Positions 28,980 to 39,372 of a DNA stretch of 64,000 bases are shown piece by piece; position 1 is the stretch's first letter, and every line of letters begins with the position of its first letter. The stretch spans positions 1-64,000 of the forward strand of contig NZ_SMDS01000010.1 of assembly GCF_013753875.1 (NCBI RefSeq), read 5' to 3'. The position numbers and the translations under genes are program-made. Source of the stretch: Candidatus Pantoea persica. Lineage in GTDB: Bacteria; Pseudomonadota; Gammaproteobacteria; Enterobacterales; Enterobacteriaceae. Under the pieces are notes generated by a model. It saw only the letters and a program-made list of their open reading frames with translations. It was not told the origin of the DNA and did no database searches.

Positions 28980-29177
28980 TTAGAATGGTTTTGGGGAAGG
29001 ACTCTGCCTTATTTTTGCTTCTTTCAATGTGAAGTGCCAGTTCAGCTTCTCCAGCTCTTTGACGAAGTCGACCGTAGTCACTGTAAACCGGCCTTTTTTG
29101 GGCTCTTTTAATCGCACTTCGGAATGCTGTTTATTTTTCGTACTCGCGCGGCATGAAGAATTCCCTTCAAAAATCAC
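28980..29177 (-). CDS. small hypothetical protein, AT-rich, possibly a relic
   Basis: A 65-residue frame (KNKQHSEVRLKEPKKGRFTV TTVDFVKELEKLNWHFTLKE) in DNA clearly richer in A and T than the surroundings. The part TTVDFVKELEKLNWHFTLKE looks like real protein (short amphipathic helix and strand), but the N-terminus is unconvincing. A second minus-strand frame starting at MPREYEK is stopped early. I do not recognise the family. In E. coli the sapABCDF peptide-uptake operon lies here; it is entirely absent. It may be a foreign small gene or the broken end of a longer one. Confidence 0.35.
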   Translation of the reverse strand: MIFEGNSSCRASTKNKQHSEVRLKEPKKGRFTVTTVDFVKELEKLNWHFTLKEAKIRQSPSPKPF

Positions 29178-29339
29178 TGCATATAAATACAGTTATAATT
29201 GAAGAGATTTTTGGCAAGCCGCTGCGCTTCAGGTTTTGGAAGGTATTTGTCAGAAAGGCATTTTCGTGAAGGGTACGGGATCAGATGACTAAACTTTAGT
29301 CACCCACCCCGCAGTCTACTGAAGATGGGGCGGTACACC

Positions 29340-29865
29340 TCTGCCCCGTCGCCGGGCCCTTTTTCGATGCACGCGTGGTTGTAGCAGGCTCATAGCCAGC
29401 GCATAAACCGGCTCGCATTCATACTCGCTGAAAATCGCGCGAACTTTTTCTTCGACCGCATCGGTCATAATCGCCTGTTCGCCTCACACGCCAATAGCCC
29501 CCCTGTCGATTCCATCAGCGATGCGTTAAAGCTGCGTAGCATCCAGGCGGCCAGATAACCAGACTCTTGCGCCGCCGACAGTCTGATTACATTATCCCCC
29601 TGCGTGGCAAGGATCAGAACGGGTATATCTATCTGGCGCAGGCTCTGCTGAGTAAAACCCGGCGCTAAGCCCAGGTCGAGCGAAACAATGGCGTTAATCC
29701 TTGCGTCTCGGTAATTTGCCGACAGCTTTTCGCGCGTCAGATCCGAATTAATTCCCAGCTTTTCGATTAACACGCAATCATTCCGCTGCGGTCGCAGCTG
29801 GCAGTCATCAATAAATTGCCTGGCGTCGAATTTTGGCGAAGCACTGACGGCAGAAGCCCGGCGTC
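29340..29865 (-). pseudogene. alpha/beta hydrolase (PAF-acetylhydrolase-like), fragment
   Basis: The minus strand reads PKFDARQFIDDCQLRPQRND CVLIEKLGINSDLTREKLSA, then NAIVSLDLGLAPGFTQQSLR QIDIPVLILATQGDNVIRLS AAQESGYLAAWM, after which it degenerates and stops at 29465; a further piece in another frame (EQAIMTDAVEEKVRAIFSEY) suggests more coding debris to about 29340. The pattern (strand, helix, DIPVLILA, Asp) is the C-terminal half of an alpha/beta hydrolase of the dienelactone-hydrolase/PAF-acetylhydrolase group. Nucleophile region and N-terminal half are missing. Substrate unknown. Confidence 0.6.
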
Positions 29866-29908
29866 GGGAACGCTAAAACAGGTTGGTTTACCCCATTTGC
29901 CTGAGATG

Positions 29909-29917
29909 TGCTAGAAT
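29909..29917 (+). promoter_or_regulatory. probable extended -10 promoter of fabI
   Basis: TGC-TAGAAT forms an extended -10 element about 80 bases before the fabI ATG, in DNA that links the hydrolase relic to fabI. No good -35 hexamer is seen at the standard distance, which extended -10 promoters tolerate. The assignment is by pattern only. Confidence 0.45.
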
Positions 29918-29998
29918 CGCACGTCGATTAACGTCGGTCGCCTTTTTTTTAACCAGCAAATGCGACCGCCAACAACAATGACCATAAGGATTACAGCT

Positions 29999-30787
29999 AT
30001 GGGTTTTCTTTCCGGTAAGCGCATTCTGATTACTGGCGTTGCCAGTAAACTCTCTATTGCCTACGGAATTGCGCAGGCGATGCACAAGCAGGGCGCAGAA
30101 TTGGCTTTCACCTACCAGAACGACAAACTGAACGGTCGGGTGGAAGAATTTGCTAAAGAACTGGGTTCAGACATTGTTCTGCCGTGCGATGTGGCTAAAG
30201 ACGAAAGCATCAAATCGCTGTTTACTGAACTGGCGAAAACCTGGCCGAAATTTGACGGCTTTGTTCACTCCATCGGTTTCGCCCCGGGCGACCAGCTGGA
30301 TGGCGACTATGTGAACGCCGTAACCCGCGAAGGCTTTAAAATCGCTCACGACATCAGCGCCTACAGCTTTGTGGCGATGGCGAAAGAGTGCCGCGAGATA
30401 CTGAACCCGGGCTCCGCCCTGCTGACGCTCTCCTACTTGGGCGCAGAGCGCGCCATCCCGAACTACAACGTGATGGGCCTAGCAAAGGCGTCACTGGAAG
30501 CCAACGTTCGCTATATGGCGAACGCGATGGGTCCGGAAGGCGTGCGCGTCAACGCTGTTTCCGCGGGTCCGATCCGTACCTTGGCGGCGTCTGGCATCAA
30601 AGATTTCCGTAAGATGCTGGCGCACTGCGAAGCGGTCACTCCGATTCGCCGCACCGTCACTATCGAAGACGTCGGCAACTCCGCCGCGTTCCTCTGCTCT
30701 GACCTGGCTGGTGGCATCACCGGCGAGGTGGTTCACGTTGACGGCGGCTTCAGCATCGCCGCGATGAACGAACTGGAACTGAAATAA
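29999..30787 (+). CDS. fabI: FabI, NADH-dependent enoyl-ACP reductase
   Basis: 262 residues from the ATG at 29999 ([20 protein letters not shown]), preceded by AAGGATTACAGCT. Short-chain dehydrogenase fold: cofactor loop [13 protein letters not shown], catalytic Tyr and Lys in [17 protein letters not shown] (Y-x6-K), flexible loop [10 protein letters not shown]-terminal [17 protein letters not shown]. It performs the last step of each fatty-acid elongation cycle and is essential in most enterobacteria, which agrees with its intact state between two broken regions. The upstream in-frame ATGs are in the leader and are not used. Confidence 0.98.
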   Translation: MGFLSGKRILITGVASKLSIAYGIAQAMHKQGAELAFTYQNDKLNGRVEEFAKELGSDIVLPCDVAKDESIKSLFTELAKTWPKFDGFVHSIGFAPGDQLDGDYVNAVTREGFKIAHDISAYSFVAMAKECREILNPGSALLTLSYLGAERAIPNYNVMGLAKASLEANVRYMANAMGPEGVRVNAVSAGPIRTLAASGIKDFRKMLAHCEAVTPIRRTVTIEDVGNSAAFLCSDLAGGITGEVVHVDGGFSIAAMNELELK

Positions 30788-30796
30788 ATTTCTGAA

Positions 30797-30825
30797 GGCG
30801 AGCCTGGCTCGCCCTTTTCTTTTCC
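30797..30825 (+). terminator. fabI terminator
   Basis: GGCGAG and CTCGCC (within GGCGAGCCTGGCTCGCC, 30797-30813) form a compact GC hairpin ten bases after the fabI stop, followed by CTTTTCTTTT. Confidence 0.85.
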
Positions 30826-31019
30826 GCTTCTGCGCAATTTTCCCACCTTCAACGATCGTTTCCTGCTCGGCTTGCAGCAGGAAGCGCACGCGCTGCAGCC
30901 GATACTGCTGGCGTCGCGCGATCTCTGCCAGCTGCTGTTTCCCGATCGCCTGACGGCGACGCTGACCCTTATTGGCTTCCATTCTGTTAAGTGTAGACCT
31001 AATTACTGCTCACTCCTGC
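30826..31019 (+). pseudogene. unrecognised coding scrap downstream of fabI
   Basis: One frame reads RNFPTFNDRFLLGLQQEAHA LQPILLASRDLCQLLFPDRL TATLTLIGFHSV, which has the composition of genuine protein (amphipathic helices, no rare residues) but no start, and ends without a family signature. It sits between the fabI terminator and the 3' end of a convergent PTS permease relic. In E. coli yciW or sap genes are nearby; I could not match them. Probably a short internal piece of a deleted gene. Confidence 0.35.
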
Positions 31020-32490
31020 TCAGGCCACACCAAGCGCGGTTTTCACCTCATTGGCGATTTTATCCACCTGCGGGCCGTAGATCACCTGAATGTCGTGCTC
31101 GCTGACGCGGTTGACCCCGGTGGTGAGCAGCGTCTGATCTACCACCTCTTTCATATCCTTCACCCGCACACGCAGGCGGGTAAAGCAGCAGTCCATCTCT
31201 TCGATGTTACCCTGGCCGCTGATGATCACCTGGGTGCTTTCGTCTGCCGCCACCTGCTGCTACGGCTTCTCCTCTTCCGACTCGCGTCCCGGCGTTTACA
31301 CGCCCATGCGCGTAGTCACGAAGCGAAGCCCATAGTAGTAGAGCGGCGCGTAAACCGCTCCCAGCGCCAACGTCCACCACCAGTGGGTTTTGCTGCCGCC
31401 CAGCACGCCGAAGACGATCAGATCGATAATGCCGCCCTTGCACGTTGCCAATCATCAGGTGCAGCATCGACATCAGCATAAAGGAGAGGCCGGTAAGCAG
31501 CGCATGTAGCAACGCGTCTTATGCTCAGGGCGCGCCGTATGGTTGATCGCCAGTGCGGCGGCGGGCAGACCGAACATCATCACCGGAATTTTGCCCTGCG
31601 CCAGAAACTGCGTGGCGTTGCGCAGCACGTCGTCGGGCACCGTGCCGAGATGGATCTGCGAGGCGTTGAAGATATTGAGCGCGCCTACCTGCGTCTGCTC
31701 GTCTACCATGGCAATGCCGCCAATCGGGGTAAAGCGCACGGTCTCATTGAAAATATGGTGCAGGCCGGTGGGGATCAGGATGCGTTCCACCGCGCCAAGT
31801 AGAAAGGCGCCGTACTGGCCGCTTTTGCCGATCATCTGGCCGACCCAGGCGATGCCTGCGCCGAGCGTCAGCCAGATCAGCGCCAGCAGCACGCCCACCA
31901 GCGGCAGAAAGACAATGGTCACGATGGGCACGAAGCGACGGCCGCCGAATAAGCTGATCGCGGTCGGCAGCTGCTGGGTATAGAAGCGGTTGTGCAGCAC
32001 CACCGTCAGCAGCCCGGTGATCACGCCGCCCAGCACGCTCATGTTATAGGTGAAGATGTCCAGCATCTCGATATATTCTGCCGAGTTCATCATCGCCGCA
32101 GTCTATCGAGGCCCGCCTGCTGCAGCGCCTCTGGCGTGGTAGTGGCCGCTGTCAGCCCTTTCGCCGCCACCGTCGCGTTAATACCGACGTTTACGGCGAT
32201 ATAGCCAATCACAGCGGTGAAGGCCGCGGTCGGCTTCTCCGCCTTCGCCAGGCCAATGGCGCTGGCGACCGCGAAGAAAACCGGCAGGTTGGAGAACAGC
32301 GCGCCCGGCACTTGCGGATAAAGCCGATGATCAGCTGCGGCACCTGCATCTGTGCAAAGGCGTCGCCGGCTATCGCCGGGTTTCGCATCGCCGCCGCCAG
32401 CCCGAGGAAGATCCCCGCAGCGGCGATAACCGAGATCGGCATCATTAAGGCTTTGCCAAACGCATGGAGCTGGCTGGTGAGCTGTGTCAT
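31020..32490 (-). pseudogene. PTS permease EIICB, glucose/alpha-glucoside family, frameshifted
   Basis: Leftward from 32490: MTQLTSQLHAFGKALMMPIS and NPAIAGDAFAQMQVPQLI of the EIIC membrane domain; a shift near 32305; NLPVFFAVASAIGLAKAEKP; another near 32095; a 206-codon frame with ISLFGGRRFVPIVTIVFLPL and the substrate loop RILIPTGLHHIFNETVRFTP; shifts near 31510 and a further fault near 31260; and finally the EIIB domain QGNIEEMDCCFTRLRVRVKD with its phosphorylated Cys, ending LGVA at 31020. The intact protein would be about 520 residues and would import and phosphorylate a glucoside or maltose-like sugar. At least four lesions inactivate it. Confidence 0.85.
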
Positions 32491-32739
32491 GGGGAGCGCC
32501 TTTTCGATAAGAAAGGGAAAGTATTGACCCGATGCGGCGGTAACTCCCGTTACCTTCAGGTTATCTGCGAGTAAATTTTGAACACCACCATACTTTGCCA
32601 GCTGGCGCGATAAACGCGGGCTATCGCACCATTAAGTCAATCAATTAGACAACTTATGATTGCAGTCGCACACATCCCTCATCATCAGGATTATAACCTG
32701 ATAACAAACTTCCTACAAAAATATAAGCCTGCACTCGCC

Positions 32740-34750
32740 ATGAAATTTAAACGAAAAATTAAACCTTATCGCGCCGCTGCGGCGGATGGGGATCGCTGGA
32801 AGCTACCCCCGTTTCGTTCTCGACAGCAAAGCCGCGCTGAAAAACTTGCGCAACCTGATGCGCATGAACAAAGCGCGCGGCTTCGACTGCCCGGGCTGCG
32901 CCTGGGGCGACGACGACAAGAGCACGTTCAACTTCTGTGAAAACGGTGCCAAAGCGGTGACCTGGGAAGCGACGAGCCGCGTGGTCAATACCGACTTTTT
33001 CGCCCAGCACAGCGTGACCAAACTCTATGCGCAGAGCGACTACTTCCTGGAATATCAGGGCCGCCTGACCCATCCGCTGCGCTACAACGCCGAAACCGAT
33101 CACTATGAGCCGATCGGCTGGGACTACGCCTTTGCGCTGATCGCGCAGCATATCAAAGCGATGGACAACCCAAACCAGATGGAGCTTTACACCTCCGGCC
33201 GCGCCAGCAACGAGGTCTCCTGACTCTATCAGCTGTTCGGCCGCTTGGTGGGTACCAACAACTTCCCCGACTGCTCCAATATGTGCCACGAAGCGAGCGG
33301 CACCGGCCTGAAACGCAGCATCGGCGTCGGCAAAGCGCGCGTGACCGCCGGCGAGAAAGGCCTGTTTGACGAAACCTTTATCAACGCCACCACGCACGGC
33401 GTGGAAGCCTATTTCGACGTGGTAGACCGCACCGACTGGATGCAGATCGTGCAGCCGTCGGCCTGAGCGAAGCGCAGATCCGTGAAGACGCCGCCATCTA
33501 TCAGAGTGCTGACCGCTTGATTTGCTCATGGGCGATGGGCATCCCCAGCACAAGCACTCGGTGGATACGGTGCGCGAAATCGTTAACCTGCAGCTGCTGT
33601 TTGGCCTGCTGGGCAAAAAAGCGCTGGCCTCTGTCCGGTGCGCGGCCACAGCAACGTGCAGGGCAACCGCACTATGGGCATCGACGAGAAGCCTAACAAG
33701 GCGTTTCTCAACGCGCTGGGCAACCACTTCGGCTTCGAGCCGCCGTGCGAGCACGGCCACAATACCGTTGAAGCGCTGAACACCATGCTGCGCGACGAGA
33801 TCAAAGTGCTGATCGCGCAGGGCGGCAACCTGGCGGCCGCCGCACCGGACTCGCCGCTTACCGAAGAAGCGCTGCAGCGCTGCGGCCTGACCGTGCACAT
33901 CAGCACCAAACTCAACCGCAGCCATCTGGTGCCGGGCGCAGAAAGCCTGATCCTGCCGACGCTGGGCCGCACCGAGCGCGATATCTAGGCGTATCCAGGC
34001 GAACGGCAACCAGTTCATCACCGTGGAAGACTCCTTCAGCATAGTGCACGCCTCTGAAGGCGTCGGCGTTCCGCTGGCGGACACGCAGCGCTCCGAGAAC
34101 GCTATCGTGGTGGGCATCGCGCACGCGGTGCTGGGTGACGAGAAGGTGAAATGGCGCGATCTGGCTGGCGATTACAACCTGATCCGCAACCATATCGCCG
34201 CGACGATTCCGGGCTTCGCCGACTTCAACGCGAGGTGCGATCAGCCGGGCGGCTTCTATCTGGGCAACGCGGCGGCAGAGCTACGCTTCAACACGCCGAC
34301 GCAGAAAGCGGGATTCAGCAGCGCGGCGCTGCCCGCCTCTCTGTTCCCGCAGGATCTGCCGGAAGTGCCGTTTACGCTGCAAACCCTGCGTTCGCACGAT
34401 TAGTACAACACCACCATTTACGGCCTCGACGATCGCTACCGCGGCGTCTACGGCCAGCACGAAGTAGTGTTTATCAACCCGGAATATATGCAGTCGCTCG
34501 GCTTCTGAGAGGGACAGGAAGTGGATATCGAGACCCTGTGGAACGACGGCATTTCGCGTCGCGTCAGCGGCTTCAATTCAAGCTGGTGCTCTATAATATT
34601 CCGCGCGGCAACCTCGCGGCCTATTATCCGGAAACCAACCAGCTGGTGCCGCTGAACAGCTTCGGCGACGGCAGCGGCACGCCGACCTCGAAATCTGTTC
34701 CGGTGAAGCCGGAACTCTCCATCGCCCAGCCGACCCAGCGCATTGCGTAA
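32740..34750 (+). pseudogene. ydeP: ydeP, molybdopterin FdhF/YdeP-family oxidoreductase, decayed
   Basis: It opens KRKIKPYRAAA and shifts frame (GGWGSLEA would follow), then continues VLDSKAALKNLRNLMRMNKA RGFDCPGCAWGDD, GRASNEVS, a [29 protein letters not shown]. Over 200 residues are missing; later pieces are [52 protein letters not shown]-like text, a TAG after TERDI, EDSFSIVHASEGVGVPL, a TAG after LRSHD, and [15 protein letters not shown] to the end. E. coli YdeP (759 residues) is an EvgA-dependent acid-resistance protein binding molybdopterin guanine dinucleotide. Clearly non-functional. Confidence 0.92.
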
Positions 34751-34872
34751 GGTCAAACGTATCACAGCTAAAAGCCGGTTAATCTGGCTTTTTTACCCCT
34801 TTTTGCCTTGCCGCGCGCCCCTGATTCGCGTAAAACTAGCAGCCGCTCTTAGACCACGAAACGATACTGACT

Positions 34873-36807
34873 ATGTTCCAGGATAATCCGCTGCTCGCGC
34901 AGCTTAAAGAAAAGCTTCACGCGCAGACGCCTCGCGCTGTAGGTGTTGTCAAAGGCACCGAAAAAGGTTTCGGCTTTCTTGAAGTCGACGCGCAGAAAAG
35001 CTATTTCATTCCGCCGCCGCAGATGAAGAAAGTGATGCATGGCGATCGTATCTCCGCCATCATCCACAGTGACAAGGACCGCGAAAGCGCCGAGCCGGAA
35101 ACGCTGATTGAACCCTTCCTCAGCCGCTTTGTCGGCCGCGTGCAGAAGAAAGATGACCGCCTCTCTATCGTCCCGGATCACCCGCTGTTAAAAGATGCCA
35201 TTCCTTGCCGTCCGGTGCGTGTCCTGAGCCATGAATTTCAGGCAGGCGACTGGGCCGTTGCCGAAATGCGTCGCCATCCGCTGAAAGGCGCTCGCGGCTT
35301 CTATGCCGAACTGACTGAATTTATCGTGAAGGCCGACGACCACCTCGCGCCCTGGTGGGTCACCCTGTCGCGCCACAACCTCGAGCGTGAAGCGCCGATC
35401 GTGGGCTTCGGCGACATGCAGGACGAGCAGCTGACGCGAGAAGATCTCACCGCGCTGGAATTCGTCACCATCGACAGCGCCAGCACCGAAGATATGGACG
35501 ACGCGCTCTATGTTGAAGAGAACGTTGACGGTACACTGCGCCTGACCATCGCCATCGCCGATCCCACCGCCTACGTGCCGGAAGGCAGCGAGCTGGACAA
35601 ACTGGCGGCGCAGCGCGCCTTCACCAACTACCTGCCGGGCTTCAATATCCCGATGCTGCCGCGCGAACTCTCCGACGACGTCTGCTCGCTACGCCCCAAC
35701 GCGCGCCGTCCGGCGCTGTGCTGCCGCGTCACCGTCGCGCAGGATGGCTTGCTGGGCGACGACGTGCACTTCTTCGCCGCGTGGATCGAGTCAAAAGCCA
35801 AACTGGTTTACGACGAGGTCTCCGACTGGCTGGAGAACCGCGGCGACTGGCAGCCGCAGAGCGAGGCAATTGCACAGCAAATTCGTCTGCTGCACCGCAT
35901 CTGCTTGGCGCGCGGCGAATGGCGTCACAACTACGCGCTGGTGTTTAAAGATCGTCCCGACTACCGCTTCGTGCTGGGCGAAAAAGGCGAAGTGCTGGAT
36001 ATCGTCGCCGCGCCGCGCCGTATCGCCAACCGAATCGTGGAGGAGGCGATGATCCTCGCCAATGTCTGCGCCGGTAAAGTGCTGCGCGAGAAGCTCGGCT
36101 TTGGCGTCTATAACGTGCACACCGGCTTCGACGCCGCCAACGCCGAGCAGGCTGCCGCGGTGCTGGCGAATCACGGCGTGACCGTGGACGCCGCCGCCAT
36201 TACCACGCTGGAAGGCTTCCGCCAGCTGCGCCGCGAGCTCGACGCACAGCCGACGCAGTATCTCGACAGCCGCATCCGCCGCTTCCAGTCGTTGGCCGAA
36301 ATCAGCACCGAGCCGGGTCCCCACTTCGGCCTAGGCTTGGATGCTTACGCAACCTGGACCTCGCCAATCCGTAAGTCGGGCGACATGATCAACCATCGTC
36401 TGCTGAAGGCGATTATCCGCGGCGAGCAAGGCGCACGTCCGGATGAGGCGTTAACCACCATTATGAGCGAGCGTCGTCGCCTGAAACGTATGGCGGAACG
36501 CGACGTCGGCGACTGGCTGTATGCGCGCTGGCTGGCGCCGCACGCCGGCACTGACCGCAAGTTCAGCGCCGAGATCATAGACGTGTCGCGCGGCGGCATG
36601 CGTGTGCGCCTGCTGGAGAACGGCGCAGTCGCCTTTATCTCGGCGCCCTTTATCCACGCGGTGCGCGACGAGCTGGTGTGCAGCCAGGAGAACGGCACCG
36701 TGCAGATCAAAGGCGAGATCGCCTATCGCGTCACCGACGTGATTGACGTGACCATTGCTGAAGTGCGTATGGAAACGCGCAGCGTCGTGGCGCGCCCCGC
36801 CGTCTGA
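34873..36807 (+). CDS. rnb: Rnb, exoribonuclease II
   Basis: 644 residues, the E. coli length, from [20 protein letters not shown]. Two cold-shock domains (residues 1-170) precede the RNB catalytic domain with the acidic cluster [14 protein letters not shown] (four Asp binding magnesium) and end with an S1 domain ([22 protein letters not shown]). It degrades single-stranded RNA processively from the 3' end. No frame damage; it is bordered by the dead ydeP and by its own terminator. The start follows ACGAAACGATACTGACT, a weak ribosome site. Confidence 0.98.
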   Translation: MFQDNPLLAQLKEKLHAQTPRAVGVVKGTEKGFGFLEVDAQKSYFIPPPQMKKVMHGDRISAIIHSDKDRESAEPETLIEPFLSRFVGRVQKKDDRLSIVPDHPLLKDAIPCRPVRVLSHEFQAGDWAVAEMRRHPLKGARGFYAELTEFIVKADDHLAPWWVTLSRHNLEREAPIVGFGDMQDEQLTREDLTALEFVTIDSASTEDMDDALYVEENVDGTLRLTIAIADPTAYVPEGSELDKLAAQRAFTNYLPGFNIPMLPRELSDDVCSLRPNARRPALCCRVTVAQDGLLGDDVHFFAAWIESKAKLVYDEVSDWLENRGDWQPQSEAIAQQIRLLHRICLARGEWRHNYALVFKDRPDYRFVLGEKGEVLDIVAAPRRIANRIVEEAMILANVCAGKVLREKLGFGVYNVHTGFDAANAEQAAAVLANHGVTVDAAAITTLEGFRQLRRELDAQPTQYLDSRIRRFQSLAEISTEPGPHFGLGLDAYATWTSPIRKSGDMINHRLLKAIIRGEQGARPDEALTTIMSERRRLKRMAERDVGDWLYARWLAPHAGTDRKFSAEIIDVSRGGMRVRLLENGAVAFISAPFIHAVRDELVCSQENGTVQIKGEIAYRVTDVIDVTIAEVRMETRSVVARPAV

Positions 36808-36818
36808 GCATGAAAGGC

Positions 36819-36848
36819 TGCGGGATAACCTCTGTTATCCCGCATTTT
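36819..36848 (+). terminator. rnb terminator
   Basis: TGCGGGATAAC (36819-36829) and GTTATCCCGCA (36834-36844) form a perfect 11-bp stem with a CTCT loop, followed by TTTTA, twelve bases after the rnb stop. Confidence 0.92.
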
Positions 36849-36988
36849 AGCCCATAGCCCTCTCCGCGATGCGATATTTGTATCCCGCTTCACACTTCTT
36901 GATTGATTAACTTTCACTTACATTCCATTATATTACCTTTAGCTCGTTGTCTTTGAACGTCTTTTCGGTTCATATAAGGAGTGAGGTC

Positions 36989-38047
36989 ATGAAGAACGTC
37001 AAAATCGGCATTGTCTGTTAGCCGTGGCGTTAATCGGCGCGGGCGCTTTCGCCATGCTGGCGATCAATCGCGGCGAGCCTGTCAACGCGGTATGGTTGGT
37101 GGTCGCCGCCGTCGTCTGCTATAGCATCGCCTACCGTTTTTACAGTCTGTTTATCGCCCGCAATATTTTCGAGCTGGACGATCGCCGCCGCACGCCCGCA
37201 CGCCGAGCGGTTCAACGACGGGCTCGATTATGTGTCCACACAACAAGTGAGTGCTATTTGGCCATCACTTCGCCGCTATCGCCGGCGCGGGGCCGTTGGT
37301 CGGCCCGATTCTGGCGGCGCAGATGGGCTTTCTGCCCGGCACTACCTGGATCCTGGCGGGCGCGGTGCAGGATTTTCTGGTGCTGTTTATCTCCACCCAG
37401 CCGTGACGGCTGCTCGCTGGGCGAGATGGCGCGCCAGGAGCTGGACGCCTTCGCTAGCGTTATCACCATGCTGGGCGTGATGATCATTATCGTCTCCGCG
37501 CTGGCGCTGTTGGTGGTGAAAGCGCTGGCCGACTCGCCGTGGGAGCTCTTCACCATCGCCGCCACCATACCCATCGCGCTGCTGATGGGCGTCTATATGC
37601 GCTTTAGCCGTCCGGGCAAAATCGCCGAGGTGTCGCTGATCGGCTTCGTGCTGATGATGGCGGCGATTATCTTTGGCGGCAACGTGGCGTAGGATCCCCC
37701 TACTGGGGCCCCTTCTTTACCCTGAAAGGCACCTCGCTGACCTAGGTGCTGCTGCTGGCGCCGCGCGAATACCTTTCCACCTTCCTGAAAATCGGCGTGA
37801 TCGTCGGGCTGGCGGTCGGCATTCTGTTCACCCTGCCGGAGATGAAACTTCCGGCTTCCACGCGCTGGTCTCCAGCGGCACCACACCGAGGCTGGTGGAG
37901 CGTGAAAGCCATATCCGCTTTATCGGCTATGGCGCGATGCTGATGGAATCCTTTGTTGCCATTATGGCGCTGCTCTGCGCCTCGGTGATCGATCCGGGTG
38001 TCTACTTCGCCATGAACTCCCCTGTGGCGTTGATCGGACCACGGTAG
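36989..38047 (+). pseudogene. cstA/btsT-type peptide or pyruvate transporter, truncated and shifted
   Basis: After an ATG with AAGGAGTGAGGTC, MKNVKIGIV reaches a stop (TAG at 37019). The CstA text goes on: INRGEPVNAVWLVVAAVVCY SIAYRFYSLFIARNIFELDD, a shift, [40 protein letters not shown], a stop, DAFASVITMLGVMIIIVSAL ALLVVKALADSPW, a stop at 37689, [20 protein letters not shown], and [40 protein letters not shown] ending at 38047. About 60 residues are missing internally and the last 330 are gone. The CstA family (about 700 residues) imports peptides or pyruvate. Confidence 0.92.
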
Positions 38048-38079
38048 AGAGCGCCTCGCAGGTAATCAGGAGGCGCGCC

Positions 38080-38430
38080 ATGTCTGACACCGTGTTTCGC
38101 GCAACCCGTCCGGCGCGCCTGGGCTTGGGTGACGCGCTGTCGGCCGCCGCGCGGCGGCTGTGGCACGGGCTGCAGCAGAGCTTCCGTCTGATGGTCGGGG
38201 TCCAGGATTATCAAAATTATCTTCAGCATATGCGGCAGCATCACCCGGATCTGCCGCCGATGAGTGAGCGCGAATTCCATAGTTACTGTCTTGACGCCCG
38301 GTTCCCCAGTCAGGCGGGTAAAGCTGAGGAAATGTCCTTATTAAGCAGAATGTTCGGTCCCGCGACGCGGGGTCTTTTTGTGCCATTCTTTACCAGACTG
38401 GAAAATATATTGGCTGGCCTCTTGTTCTGA
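38080..38430 (+). CDS. YbdD/YjiX-family small protein with atypical C-terminus
   Basis: The 116-residue frame has the YbdD core AARRLWHGLQQSFRLMVGVQ DYQNYLQHMRQHHPDLPPMS EREFHSYCLDARF, normally a 65-70-residue protein encoded just after cstA. The usual Cys-rich end (DARYGG...RCC) is absent. Instead about 45 unrelated residues follow (SLLSRMFGPATRGLFVPFFT RLENILAGLLF), and there is an N-terminal extension of about 20. GGAGGCGCGCC precedes the ATG. The tail may come from a deletion junction. Its former partner cstA is dead, so the gene may be on its way out. Confidence 0.6.
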   Translation: MSDTVFRATRPARLGLGDALSAAARRLWHGLQQSFRLMVGVQDYQNYLQHMRQHHPDLPPMSEREFHSYCLDARFPSQAGKAEEMSLLSRMFGPATRGLFVPFFTRLENILAGLLF

Positions 38431-38862
38431 GGTGAGATACCGAATACTGTTGATAAAATAATGAGATAATGCCAGCAGAGCACTCCCCCGGAGGACGTTT
38501 CCATGACCGATGAACAAGGGCAAACGTTGTTGAATACGGGGTGTTGCAGCGGAAAACAGTGATTAAATCGCAAAAGTGAAGCGCTGTTTTAATTTTTGCA
38601 GAAACCATGTTTCATTAATTTGGTCGCCTTCGCCATACAAAGGCTTCAGGCCGCATGCTGCGTGCATTTGAGTGGCGATTTGAGGCAGGGTGCGGCGGGC
38701 AAGCACAGAGAGGCAAACGCGGCATTGCTGCACGCTCGGTCTGCGCAGAGGTGCCTTATTTTGCGACGCGCTTTGGTTATGGCCTGGAGGATGTTGGCAT
38801 TGATGTGAAGTGAAGACGGAGGGTCGATCGCTGGCCGTCAGCCAGGGCGACGATGCAGCGGA
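38431..38862. other. mostly non-coding debris between ybdD-like gene and araD relic
   Basis: No convincing gene. GGAGGACGTTTCC-ATG at 38502 starts MTDEQGQTLLNTGCCSGKQ, which stops at once. Near 38750-38815 the phrase VPYFATRFGYGLEDVGIDVK recalls the second helix-turn-helix of AraC-type regulators (xFxxxFGYx), so a regulator relic is possible, but the evidence is thin. No RNA gene is visible. Confidence 0.35.
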
Positions 38863-39293
38863 CTACGCTTTCTGGCCGTACCAGGCGTTTTAGCCGTGCT
38901 TGCGCAGGTAGTGCAAATCGAGCAGCGTCTGATTGATAGGCGGCAGATCCGGCCATAGCTGCTGACTGAACAGCCCCATACAGCGACCTCCCCCAGCACC
39001 ACGGCGCTGTGCTCGGAGGCGTAAGCGTCGCGGCCCCAGGCGAACGGCTCATGCGAGTTCACCAGCACGGCGGGGATGGCGGTGGGAGAGCGCGCGCGCT
39101 GGGCAAAGCTCTCAATAATGACGCGGCCGGTATAGCTGACGCCGGAAGGCTTGATCACCAACACGCCTTGCTCGCGATCGATTGCACTGACGTTGCCCCA
39201 GGCAAAGGTGACTAGGTTGTAGCGCGGCAAGTCCAGGTTCGCTTCCAGAACCTGCTGTTTCAGTTGCTCCAGCATTCTCGTGTCCTGGCTCAA
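38863..39293 (-). pseudogene. araD: L-ribulose-5-phosphate 4-epimerase (araD type), deleted and frameshifted
   Basis: MLEQLKQQVLEANLDLPRYN LVTFAWGNVSAIDREQGVLV IKPSGVSY is the AraD N-terminus; it passes straight into GRVIIESFAQRA, so about 80 residues with zinc-binding histidines are deleted in frame. The text goes on PAVLVNSHEPFAWGRDAYAS EHSAVVLGEVA, shifts by one base near 38985, and finishes in another frame MGLFSQQLWPDLPPINQTLL DLHYLRKHG, TAA, NAWYGQKA. The enzyme (231 residues) links arabinose or ascorbate catabolism to xylulose 5-phosphate; ulaF or sgbE orthology is equally possible. Inactive. Confidence 0.88.
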
Positions 39294-39372
39294 GTTAATC
39301 CCTGAATTGTGCAGTTCAGCCTGAAAACGTTATGGAGCGATTGGCTGAAAAAAGGCGGAAAACGGCTGATCG

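Noticed and set aside
28980-29177. HicA/HicB-type toxin-antitoxin gene
   Set aside because: Size and composition suggested it, but no HicA double-stranded-RNA-binding motif, no partner gene and no paired operon layout is present.
32759-34117. 452-codon minus-strand open frame
   Set aside because: Antisense to the ydeP relic; the sense strand shows clear YdeP homology in pieces, and the antisense translation is unlike any protein I know.
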